Assembly: GCA_015494505.1 (NCBI GenBank)
Contig: WGBB01000004.1
Span: 1-13,517, forward strand
Direction of reading: 5' to 3'
From: Nitratiruptor sp.
Lineage (GTDB): Bacteria > Campylobacterota > Campylobacteria > Campylobacterales > Nitratiruptoraceae
Length of the DNA stretch: 13,517 bases
Below are positions 1 through 6,318 of this stretch, piece after piece. A model generated the notes under the pieces. It saw nothing but the letters and a program-made list of their open reading frames with translations, did not search any database and was not told where the DNA came from. Within the stretch, counting starts at the first letter, position 1. Each line of letters starts with the position of its first letter. Made by a program: the position numbers and the translations under genes.

Positions 1-360
1 ATCCAAAGAGTGACGAAGAGTGCGCAAAAAGTGGCGAAGGCTCTGCAGGATGTGGCAGAGGTTTACTATGGGAGTGATGAGCGCTACTTCCCACACGGCA
101 TCGGACCTATGATGGCAGTAGATTTTGGCTCCAAAGAGAGAGCTTATCGCTTCTTGCAAAACTCCAAAATGCTCTACATCACCGCCAATATAGGCGATGC
201 CAGGACGCTGGGGCTGCATATGGATAGCACTATCTATAAAGATTTTATTCCCAAGCAAAAGCGCTATCTCGGCATAACACCGGGGCTCGTACGCCTAAGC
301 ATCGGCTTAGAGAATCCCGATGTTTTGATAGAAGATTTGCTCACAGCCGCCAAGTCTTGA
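1..360 (+). CDS. C-terminal part of a PLP-dependent Cys/Met-metabolism enzyme (O-acetylhomoserine sulfhydrylase or cystathionine gamma-synthase-like)
   Basis: The frame is open from base 1 (codons for Ile-Gln-Arg precede the GTG at 10), so this is the 3' end of a gene that starts outside the window. About 119 residues are visible. The end of the protein (GLVRLSIGLENPDVLIEDL) is the classic C-terminus of the Cys/Met metabolism PLP-enzyme family, and its Arg normally binds the substrate carboxylate. It is a paralog of the complete metY-type gene at 1514-2773: the motif NIGDARTL aligns with NIGDSKSI there. However, the following HPASTTH block, usual in O-acetylhomoserine sulfhydrylases and present in the paralog, is replaced by LHMDSTIYKDF. 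The catalytic lysine lies upstream of the window. Exact substrate therefore cannot be assigned; a sulfhydrylase, gamma-synthase or gamma-lyase are all possible. Confidence 0.85.
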   Translation: MQRVTKSAQKVAKALQDVAEVYYGSDERYFPHGIGPMMAVDFGSKERAYRFLQNSKMLYITANIGDARTLGLHMDSTIYKDFIPKQKRYLGITPGLVRLSIGLENPDVLIEDLLTAAKS

Positions 361-385
361 CAACGAAAAAATTTTTGTCTATAAT
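357..385 (+). promoter_or_regulatory. Consensus sigma-70 promoter of the tRNA genes
   Basis: TTGACA at 357-362 and TATAAT at 380-385 are both perfect consensus hexamers, separated by the ideal 17 bases. The -35 box contains the stop codon (TGA, 358-360) of the upstream gene. The spacer carries an A6T5 tract (366-376) that may bend the DNA. Predicted transcription start is near 392, about 26 bases before tRNA-Gln. No translated gene follows before the tRNAs, so this is best read as a strong stable-RNA promoter. Confidence 0.9.
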
Positions 386-417
386 TTCACCACGATTCAA
401 CGAAGCCTTCCTAAGAT

Positions 418-492
418 TGGGGTGTCGCCAAGCGGTAAGGCAGCGGGTTTTGGTCCCGCCATTCGGGGGTTCGAATCCTCCCACCCCAGCCA
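418..492 (+). tRNA. tRNA-Gln (anticodon TTG), CCA encoded
   Basis: A full cloverleaf can be drawn. The acceptor stem TGGGGTG (418-424) pairs perfectly with CACCCCA (482-488), followed by discriminator G489 and an encoded CCA (490-492). The anticodon stem is GCGGG (443-447) with CCCGC (455-459) around the seven-base loop 448-454, giving anticodon TTG at 450-452, which reads Gln codons. The T arm has the standard TTCGAAT loop with one G-T pair in the stem. It is the first gene of a two-tRNA transcript. Confidence 0.97.
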
Positions 493-508
493 CAATCCTC
501 TCACATGA

Positions 509-585
<77 letters not shown>

Positions 586-612
586 ATTATCTTCCTTTAA
601 ACCTTCGCTGTG

Positions 613-618
613 TATAAT
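613..618 (+). promoter_or_regulatory. Putative -10 element upstream of galU
   Basis: A perfect TATAAT lies at 613-618, with no recognisable -35 hexamer 17 bases upstream. Weak -35 boxes are common in Campylobacterota promoters. Predicted start of transcription near 625 lies between this element and the galU start codon at 652, and it rules out the earlier in-frame GTG at 610 as the main start. It sits 28 bases after the last tRNA, so readthrough from the tRNA promoter is also possible. Confidence 0.6.
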
Positions 619-651
619 CTCCTAAAACAATTTTTTTACCAAAGGTACTTG

Positions 652-1476
652 ATGATCAAAAAGTGTCTTTTCCCCGCTGCAGGCTATGGAACGAGATTTT
701 TACCTGCGACAAAAGCTATCCCTAAAGAGATGCTCCCCATCGTCAACAAACCTCTCATCCAATACGGCGTGGAAGAGGCGATAGAGGCCGGGATGGATAC
801 GATGGCCATCATCACGGGACGCGGCAAGCGCGCGATAGAGGACCACTTCGATATTAGCTACGAGCTGGAGCATCAGATCAAAGGCACTTCCAAAGAGCAT
901 CTTCTAAGAGATATCCGCTCTTTAGTGGAAAACTACACCTTCACCTACACGCGCCAAAAGCAGATGCTGGGCCTCGGCCACGCCGTTTTGGTGGGCGAGA
1001 CGCTGATTGGCAACGAACCCTTCGGCGTGGTGCTGGCCGATGACCTGTGCGAAGGAGAGGGCAAGGGGGTGCTTGCGCAGATGGTGGAGCTATATAAAAA
1101 ATTTCGCACCTCCATCGTGGCAGTGATGGAGGTAGAAGGCGAAGATATCTCCAAATACGGCGTCATCAAAGGGAAAAAAATCGAAGAGGGGATCTATATG
1201 GTAGAGGATATGGTGGAAAAACCTTCCCCCCAAGAGGCTCCCAGCAACCTCGCCGTCATCGGACGCTACATCCTTACTCCAGATATCTTCGATATTTTGC
1301 GCGCCACGAAACCGGGCAAGGGCGGCGAAATCCAGCTCACGGACGCGCTCAAAGTGCAAGCGAAACAAAATATGGTCATCGCCTATCGTTTCAAGGGCAA
1401 GCGCTTTGATTGTGGAAGCGTGCAGGGGTTTGTGGAAGCGACCAATTACTTCTATGAAAAATACTTTAAGCAGTGA
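652..1476 (+). CDS. galU: UTP--glucose-1-phosphate uridylyltransferase
   Basis: This cytoplasmic enzyme makes UDP-glucose from UTP and glucose-1-phosphate, for lipopolysaccharide, capsule and other glycans. The 274-residue protein is close to the usual GalU length (about 275-300). The nucleotide-binding signature is residues 8-29 (AAGYGTR, then PKEMLP). Further family blocks are VLADDLC (127-133), EGEDISKYGVIKG (162-174), MVEKP (187-191), GRYILTP (204-210) and GGEIQLTDAL (224-233). I chose ATG 652 because AAAGG at 641-645 is well placed and the protein then begins MIKKCLFPAAG as in homologs. A GTG at 610 would add 14 residues but overlaps the probable promoter. RfbA-type thymidylyltransferases differ in these motifs, so GalU is secure. 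Confidence 0.95.
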   Translation: MIKKCLFPAAGYGTRFLPATKAIPKEMLPIVNKPLIQYGVEEAIEAGMDTMAIITGRGKRAIEDHFDISYELEHQIKGTSKEHLLRDIRSLVENYTFTYTRQKQMLGLGHAVLVGETLIGNEPFGVVLADDLCEGEGKGVLAQMVELYKKFRTSIVAVMEVEGEDISKYGVIKGKKIEEGIYMVEDMVEKPSPQEAPSNLAVIGRYILTPDIFDILRATKPGKGGEIQLTDALKVQAKQNMVIAYRFKGKRFDCGSVQGFVEATNYFYEKYFKQ

Positions 1477-1481
1477 GACGG

Positions 1482-1487
1482 TATACT
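1482..1487 (+). promoter_or_regulatory. Possible -10 element for the metY-type gene
   Basis: TATACT at 1482-1487 differs from consensus at one position and lies 26 bases before the start codon at 1514, just after the galU stop. No convincing -35 is seen. The galU-metY gap is only 37 bases, so co-transcription with galU is an equally good reading. Confidence 0.35.
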
Positions 1488-1513
1488 ATAAAAAAATCTT
1501 ATCGAGGTAGAGG

Positions 1514-2773
1514 ATGAAGAAAGAGACGATAGCACTCCACGCAGGGTATGAAAAGGATGAGCAAAAGACTATGGCGGTGCCGATCTATATGACCACCGCC
1601 TACGCCTTCGACAGTGCAGAGCACGCGGCCAATCTCTTCGCGCTCAAAGAGCTTGGCAATATCTACACCCGCATAGGCAATCCCACCACCGACGTGTTCG
1701 AAAAGCGTTTCGCCGCGCTCGAAGGCGGAGAGGCTGCGCTGGCTACATCCAGCGGGATGGCCGCCATCACCTACAGCGTGCTCAATCTCTGTGAAGCGGG
1801 AGACAACATCGTCGCAGCCAGTCAGCTCTACGGCGGCACCGTCACGCTCTTTACCCATACGCTGAGGCGCTTAGGCATTGAAGCGCGGATGTTCGATGTG
1901 CATGAGCCTGAGCAGATAGAAGAGCTCATCGATGACAAGACCAAGCTCATCTTCTTCGAATCCATCACAAACCCCAGCATCGATGTGCCGGATTTCGAAA
2001 AAATCACGGCCATCGCCGATCGCCATGACATCATCACTATCGTAGATAACACTGTAGCCACGCCGATTCTTTGCAATCCCATCGAGTATGGAGTGGATGT
2101 GGTGGTGCATAGCACGAGTAAATACACGACGGGCCAGGGGCTGGCACTGGGCGGCATCATCGTCGAAGCGGCGAGTGCTGCGAAAAAACTGCGCGGCAAT
2201 CCCCGCTATATCCATTTCAACGAACCCGACGCCAGCTACCACGGTCTTGTCTATACCGAAACGCCTTTTCCACCCTTTATCCTGCGCGCACGACTCAGCC
2301 TCCTGCGCGATATGGGTGCCGCACCCAGTCCCTTCAACAGCTGGCTCTTTATCCAGGGTCTCGAGCATCTGAGCCTGCGTATGCGTCAGCACAGCCAGAG
2401 CGCTCTGGAAATAGCCAAGTGGCTGGCCGAGCATCCCAAAGTCAAGAAGGTCAACTATCCGCTCTTAGAGGGCGACAAAAACTACGAAAATGCCAAAAAG
2501 TACCTAAAAGGCGGTGCCAGCGGGCTGCTCAGCTTCGAAGTGGAGAGCTTCGAAGAGGCCAAAAAAATCGCCGATAGCGTCAAAATCTTTAGCCGCGTGG
2601 TCAATATCGGCGATAGCAAATCGATCATCACCCATCCGGCATCTACTACCCATCAGCAGCTGAGCGCCGAGGAGTTGGAAGCAGCCGGCGTGAGCGAAGG
2701 GCTGATTAGGCTAAGCATCGGTTTGGAGGCCACCGAAGATCTCATCGCAGATCTGGATCAAGCGATGGCCTAA
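1514..2773 (+). CDS. metY: O-acetylhomoserine sulfhydrylase (aminocarboxypropyltransferase)
   Basis: This PLP enzyme condenses O-acetylhomoserine with sulfide to give homocysteine, the direct sulfhydrylation route to methionine. The 419-residue length is standard. The internal-aldimine lysine is Lys203 in HSTSKYTTGQG. Other family landmarks are YTRIGNPTTD (51-60), SSGMAAI (79-85), the YGG near 106-108, VDNTVATP (177-184) and the C-terminal HPASTTH and GLIRLSIGLE blocks. The start is supported by GAGG (1504-1507) six bases upstream. metX, which makes its substrate, lies on the same strand beyond the antiporter, and a partial paralog ends at base 360. A role in cysteine synthesis from O-acetylserine, or as a gamma-synthase, is possible in this family, but length and motifs favour MetY. 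Confidence 0.9.
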   Translation: MKKETIALHAGYEKDEQKTMAVPIYMTTAYAFDSAEHAANLFALKELGNIYTRIGNPTTDVFEKRFAALEGGEAALATSSGMAAITYSVLNLCEAGDNIVAASQLYGGTVTLFTHTLRRLGIEARMFDVHEPEQIEELIDDKTKLIFFESITNPSIDVPDFEKITAIADRHDIITIVDNTVATPILCNPIEYGVDVVVHSTSKYTTGQGLALGGIIVEAASAAKKLRGNPRYIHFNEPDASYHGLVYTETPFPPFILRARLSLLRDMGAAPSPFNSWLFIQGLEHLSLRMRQHSQSALEIAKWLAEHPKVKKVNYPLLEGDKNYENAKKYLKGGASGLLSFEVESFEEAKKIADSVKIFSRVVNIGDSKSIITHPASTTHQQLSAEELEAAGVSEGLIRLSIGLEATEDLIADLDQAMA

Positions 2774-4120
2774 TCAGCGAGAAAGTTTTATCCCAAGGAG
2801 CCGTAGCTCCTTTTTTCCTTCGTAGTAGGGCTTCCACCAGTTGATCACCAGTGGGACACTGATATTGAGCAAGAACGTGGCGAAGATGAGTGCCTGAAAC
2901 TGTGCATCGTCGAAAATGTGGAATTCCGTGTAAGCGATGTCGATGACGATGAATGCCAGTTCGGCCCGCCCTAGCATCCCTAGGCCTATCATCACCGATT
3001 CGTGCCATCTGTACCCGCCGGTATAGTGAGCCGCAAAGGCCGCAGAAGCGATCTGAAAAACAAAAACGAGAGTAAAAAGCACCAGTACCTGCCACCAGAT
3101 GTGCGAAAAGATCGAAAAGTCGAATATGATCTTGCTTCCGAGGTTGACGAAAAAGATGGGACCGAAAATCGTAAAAGCCAGATGATCCATCACCAGTTTT
3201 GAGTGACGATAGATAGTATCTTTTTTGTCCTCGAAGAGAAAGTAATCTTTTTTCAAAAAGAGTCCTGCTATGTACGCACCGATGGCGGGATGAAAGCCGA
3301 AAAGATCCGCCAAAGCTCCCATACTCAAAGCCAAAAAGACCATAATGAGCGGTGTAAACTCGCCGCTGTAGAGCATCAAAAAGCGTTTGATACTCACAGG
3401 TATGAAAAGTTTCGTAAGGAAGTAGTCGATCTTTTGCAATAGAGAGCTTTTTGCTTCCAGCTTTTTGGGGACGCGCTCGGGAAAGGCGAAAAGGCCGATG
3501 ATGAGGGCGATGGAAAAAAAGATGAGCACTTTGAGAGTGATAACGGCGATATTGCCAAAGTCTATGGCTATCTGACCACCGCTTTTTGCCGCGGCGAGCG
3601 CGAGGGGTACGATAATCGCCACGCCTATGAGACTGAGCACGTCATCTACCACGGCGGCCGTCATAATACCTGTGGCGGCAGTGGATTTGTGTAAATTTTT
3701 TGCTTTGAGGCTCACCATCGTGAGGCTTACTGCCGTAGCCGTCATCGTCAGACCCCACAGCATAGCCACCGAATCGCTATATCCAAAAAGTTTGGCACTG
3801 ATGAATCCGGCCAAAAAGGGAAAGATCGCACCGATGATGGCGATACCGATACTGCGTCTGAGTCCTTTGGCGAAGTGATCGAGATCTTCGTCGAATCCCA
3901 GAGCGAACATCACAAAGACGATACCCCACTCGCCGATATATTCCAGCACTTCGTGATGTTCGGGGATGAGGCCGATATTGCTACAAAGCGCGCCCAAAAC
4001 GATGAGCCACAGTACATCCACCGTGGCGGTACGTTTGGCAAGATATTTCGCCAAAATGACGATTGCAAGAATGAAGCTGCTAATGAGCCAGACATTATGC
4101 TGGAGCATATCTTGGATCAT
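2774..4120 (-). CDS. CPA2-family cation/proton antiporter, membrane domain only
   Basis: This 448-residue integral membrane protein resembles the Na+(K+)/H+ exchanger family (KefB/NapA type). Hydrophobic segments run through nearly the whole length, about 12 helices. The ion-binding pair Asp159-Asp160 lies in AAVVDDVLSLIG; a double aspartate is usual in the electrogenic Na+/H+ members. The protein ends after the last helix with a short basic tail, so the cytosolic RCK/TrkA-N nucleotide-binding domain of KefB/KefC is absent. The start at 4120 has GGGGA and GGAG just upstream. A second Met, four codons later, is possible. The gene is convergent with metY (stop codons directly adjacent) and divergent from metX. 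The transported ion cannot be told from sequence; a pH or sodium homeostasis role is an inference. Confidence 0.88.
   Translation of the reverse strand: MIQDMLQHNVWLISSFILAIVILAKYLAKRTATVDVLWLIVLGALCSNIGLIPEHHEVLEYIGEWGIVFVMFALGFDEDLDHFAKGLRRSIGIAIIGAIFPFLAGFISAKLFGYSDSVAMLWGLTMTATAVSLTMVSLKAKNLHKSTAATGIMTAAVVDDVLSLIGVAIIVPLALAAAKSGGQIAIDFGNIAVITLKVLIFFSIALIIGLFAFPERVPKKLEAKSSLLQKIDYFLTKLFIPVSIKRFLMLYSGEFTPLIMVFLALSMGALADLFGFHPAIGAYIAGLFLKKDYFLFEDKKDTIYRHSKLVMDHLAFTIFGPIFFVNLGSKIIFDFSIFSHIWWQVLVLFTLVFVFQIASAAFAAHYTGGYRWHESVMIGLGMLGRAELAFIVIDIAYTEFHIFDDAQFQALIFATFLLNISVPLVINWWKPYYEGKKELRLLGIKLSR
2795..2816 (+). terminator. Rho-independent terminator of the metY-type gene
   Basis: AAGGAGC (2795-2801) pairs perfectly with GCTCCTT (2806-2812) across the four-base loop CGTA. 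The right arm runs into a six-T tract (2811-2816). It begins 21 bases after the metY stop. The whole structure lies inside the 3' coding end of the opposite-strand antiporter gene. Read on the minus strand it is not followed by a good T run, so it should work mainly for rightward transcription. Confidence 0.85.
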
Positions 4121-4152
4121 CTCCGTCCCCGATGAAAAAGATGGCTGTCTTC

Positions 4153-4158
4153 ATTATA
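4153..4158 (-). promoter_or_regulatory. Putative -10 element of the antiporter gene
   Basis: The plus-strand ATTATA at 4153-4158 reads TATAAT on the minus strand, 32 bases upstream of the antiporter start codon. No consensus -35 is visible at the expected distance. Short CATTA/TAATG arms (4152-4156 and 4166-4170) overlap it and might form a small operator, but arms this short can occur by chance. Confidence 0.6.
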
Positions 4159-4190
4159 GCGATTTTAATGTTTTCATTGCCCTTTTTGAG

Positions 4191-4196
4191 TATAAT
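4191..4196 (+). promoter_or_regulatory. Putative -10 element of the metX operon
   Basis: A perfect TATAAT at 4191-4196 lies 30 bases before the metX start, with a predicted transcript start near 4203. A T-rich stretch lies upstream, but there is no clear -35 hexamer. Together with the minus-strand element at 4153-4158 this forms a compact divergent promoter region. It is the first of only two evident promoters for the 13 rightward genes that follow. Confidence 0.6.
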
Positions 4197-4200
4197 ATCA

Positions 4201-4230
4201 CCAATTACACAGTTTGAGGTTACTAATTGG
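4201..4230 (+). repeat. Perfect inverted repeat spanning the metX leader and start codon
   Basis: CCAATTA (4201-4207) and TAATTGG (4224-4230) are exact reverse complements, separated by 16 bases. The spacer holds the ribosome-binding sequence GAGG (4216-4219), and the right arm contains the TTG start codon (4227-4229). It could be a hairpin limiting access to the start site, or an operator. The predicted transcript start falls within the left arm, which favours a DNA-level site. AT-rich arms of seven bases can arise by chance. Confidence 0.4.
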
Positions 4231-5336
4231 AAATAACGACAAAGCGCGCGAAATTTACCAGTCCACTCTACCTAGAAAGCGGGAGGATCCTCGAGCCGTA
4301 CGAGATCGTCTATGAAACCTACGGCGAGCTCAACGAAGAGAAAAGCAACGTCATCGTGGTCTGCCACGCACTGAGCGGCTCGCACCACGCCGCGGGATGG
4401 TATGAGGGCGATCGCAAACCGGGCTGGTGGGATGCACTCATAGGTGAGGGCAAGGCGATCGATACCTCCAAATATTTCGTCATCTGTACCAACACCATCG
4501 GCAGCTGCTTCGGCTCCACGGGACCTATGAGTCCGATGTATCCGGGTGACGAACCCTACCGCTTCAAGTTTCCCGTCATCACCATCAAAGATATGGTCAA
4601 AGCGCAGCGCATTCTCTTTGCCAAGCTTGGCATCGACAAAGTGCACGCTGTGGTAGGCGGTAGTATGGGCGGGATGCAGGCACTGCGATTTGCTGTGGAT
4701 TTTCCCGGTTTTGCCAAAAAGATCATCGCACTTGCGGCCACCCACGCCACGCGTCCCTGGGTGATCGCCTTTAACGAGATAGCGCGCGAAGCCATCGTCA
4801 AAGACCCCGATTTCAAAAAGGGCTACTACGACCCCGAGGAGCTGCGCCAAAAGGGGCTAACGGGGCTTGCGATCGGCAGAATGGCGGGGCATATAAGCTT
4901 TTTATCACACTACTCGATGGATCGCAAATTCGGCCGCGACTATGTGCCAAACGAGGGGCTCTACGAGCTCTTCGGCCATTTCCAGGTGGAGCGCTACTTG
5001 GAGTACAACGGCTACAACTTTAGCAAATGGTTCGATCCCCTCAGTTACCTCTACATCACAAAAGCGATCAATCTTTTCGATCTTTCTAACGGCTATGAAG
5101 GGCTCGAAGAGGCGTTGGAGCGCGTGCGATCGCGGCTCTATCTGGTGGGATTCGAAAAAGATCTGCTCTTTTTGCCAGAGGAGATGCGCGAGATCGATGA
5201 AGCGATGGAGCGCATCGGCAAAGGGGAGCTCAGCGAATACTATGAAGTGCCCAGCGACTACGGCCACGACGCGTTTTTGGTCGAAGTGGACAAATTTAGC
5301 GACTACATCAACGACATCATAGAGGATAGACGATGA
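4227..5336 (+). CDS. metX: Homoserine O-acetyltransferase
   Basis: This alpha/beta-hydrolase-fold enzyme acylates homoserine, the entry step of methionine synthesis, supplying O-acetylhomoserine to the metY product. It has 369 residues, the usual length. The nucleophile elbow GGSMGGM places Ser146 as nucleophile. Asp312 (FEKDLLF) and His347 (YGHDAFL) complete the triad. The N-terminal block SPLYLESGR...YEIVYETYGEL is typical of MetX. The TTG start is forced: the codon just upstream is an in-frame TAA, the family N-terminus begins here, and GAGG at 4216-4219 is seven bases away. An acetyl rather than succinyl donor is assumed from the metY pairing; specificity in this family does change by few residues. 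The stop overlaps the xseB start (ATGA). Confidence 0.92.
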   Translation: MEITTKRAKFTSPLYLESGRILEPYEIVYETYGELNEEKSNVIVVCHALSGSHHAAGWYEGDRKPGWWDALIGEGKAIDTSKYFVICTNTIGSCFGSTGPMSPMYPGDEPYRFKFPVITIKDMVKAQRILFAKLGIDKVHAVVGGSMGGMQALRFAVDFPGFAKKIIALAATHATRPWVIAFNEIAREAIVKDPDFKKGYYDPEELRQKGLTGLAIGRMAGHISFLSHYSMDRKFGRDYVPNEGLYELFGHFQVERYLEYNGYNFSKWFDPLSYLYITKAINLFDLSNGYEGLEEALERVRSRLYLVGFEKDLLFLPEEMREIDEAMERIGKGELSEYYEVPSDYGHDAFLVEVDKFSDYINDIIEDRR

Positions 5337-5521
5337 AGGATTTTGAGAGCAAACTCAAAAAGGCAAAAGAGATACTCGACCGGCTGATGGAGCAAGACCT
5401 TCCGCTGGCAAAAAGCGTGGAGCTTTATAAAGAGGGGATGAAGCTGCTCAAAGAGGCCGAAAAGCTCCTCGAAGAGGCAAAAGTGGAGATAGAGGAGATC
5501 CAAAAAGAGGAGGAGCGATGA
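5333..5521 (+). CDS. xseB: Exodeoxyribonuclease VII small subunit
   Basis: This 62-residue protein is almost entirely helical and charged, with the XseB pattern: FESKLKKAKEILDRL, then DLPLAKSVELYKEGMKLLKEAEKLL. XseB binds XseA to form the single-strand-specific exonuclease VII. XseA is not in this window. Length is at the short end of the family (about 60-85). It overlaps metX and the following gene by four bases each (ATGA in both cases), so it is translationally coupled on both sides. Assignment rests on size, helical pattern and the LxxSVELYKEGM core. Confidence 0.85.
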   Translation: MKDFESKLKKAKEILDRLMEQDLPLAKSVELYKEGMKLLKEAEKLLEEAKVEIEEIQKEEER

Positions 5522-6318
5522 AGATAGCGGCACTTCAGATCTCATCCGTGGGGCTTAGTCCCAACAGGCTCGATTACTACTGCAAGGCTGCCCATAAGCA
5601 GGATGTGAAGCTCTTGGTGCTGCCGGAATACATCCTCAACGCCTTTTTTTTGGAGCTAGTAAAGACGCCGGTGGATATGATCCGCCAGCAGACCAAAAAG
5701 CAGATGGAGACCCTCAAGGAGCTGGCACACAAATATGAGCTGGCTATCGTCGCTCCCATTGTGCGGGTCTATAAAGAGGAGCTTTTCAAATCGATAGCGA
5801 TCGTGCGCAGCAGCAAGACCACCATCTACGACCAGCAGATCCTCATCAACTATCCCCACTGGAACGAGGAGAAGTTCTTTGCTAATGAAGTTGCACCGCT
5901 CCAAACGCCTCCGGTGATACGCATAGAGGGGTTTAAGATCGCGGTGCTCGCGGGTTTTGAGATCCATTTTGACTGGTTTTGGATGGAGCTGCTTAGAAAA
6001 GATGTGGATGCAGTGGTAGTGCCAAGCTCCTCTACTTTCGGTTCGGTACAGCGCTGGAGAGAGGTGCTGCGCACGCGCGCTTTTTGCAACCAGTGCTACG
6101 TGCTTAGAGCCAATCGCATCGGCGAGTGCAAGGATAGCGGCGGACACACCTGGTACTTCTACGGTGATAGCGCGCTTATCGATCCAAACGGCAAGATCCT
6201 CGTAGAACTGGGGGACAAAGAGGAGCTGCTCATAGCAAGTCTCGAAAAAGAGACACTCAAACGAGCGCGCCGCGAATGGGGCTTTCGCAATCAACTCAAA
6301 AAGAGGGGGATGGTGTGA
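5518..6318 (+). CDS. Nitrilase-superfamily (carbon-nitrogen hydrolase) protein lacking the catalytic Cys and Lys
   Basis: The 266-residue protein has the nitrilase fold along its whole length: MKIAALQIS at the N-terminus, LVLPEY with the catalytic Glu at 37, DAVVVPSSS (164-172), and WREVLRTRAFCNQCYVLRANRIG in two parts (180-202). Active members use a Glu-Lys-Cys triad. Here the segment equivalent to the usual VLICYD reads VLAGFE, so Gly146 (codon GGT, 5953-5955) stands where Cys is expected. The usual YRKIHL reads YDQQIL, so Gln106 replaces Lys. Only the Glu is kept. An amidase function is thus unlikely; a binding or scaffold role is my inference. A strong AGGAGG (5508-5513) precedes the start. 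It overlaps xseB by four bases and the ThiF-like gene by four. Database annotation as beta-alanine synthase or amidase should be doubted. Confidence 0.85.
   Translation: MKIAALQISSVGLSPNRLDYYCKAAHKQDVKLLVLPEYILNAFFLELVKTPVDMIRQQTKKQMETLKELAHKYELAIVAPIVRVYKEELFKSIAIVRSSKTTIYDQQILINYPHWNEEKFFANEVAPLQTPPVIRIEGFKIAVLAGFEIHFDWFWMELLRKDVDAVVVPSSSTFGSVQRWREVLRTRAFCNQCYVLRANRIGECKDSGGHTWYFYGDSALIDPNGKILVELGDKEELLIASLEKETLKRARREWGFRNQLKKRGMV

Noticed and set aside
1477..1513. Methionine-related riboswitch before metY
   Set aside because: The leader is only 37 bases, too short for any SAM riboswitch.
1871..2434. Minus-strand 187-codon frame and other antisense frames in metY
   Set aside because: Shadows of metY; no ribosome site or motif.
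4152..4178. Short CATT/AATG repeats between the divergent promoters
   Set aside because: Arms of only 4-5 AT-rich bases are expected by chance here; noted only as context for the antiporter promoter.
6276..6314. ATG 6276 as start of the ThiF-like gene
   Set aside because: The added residues are an out-of-frame reading of the nitrilase-like gene; GTG 6315 gives the family N-terminus.
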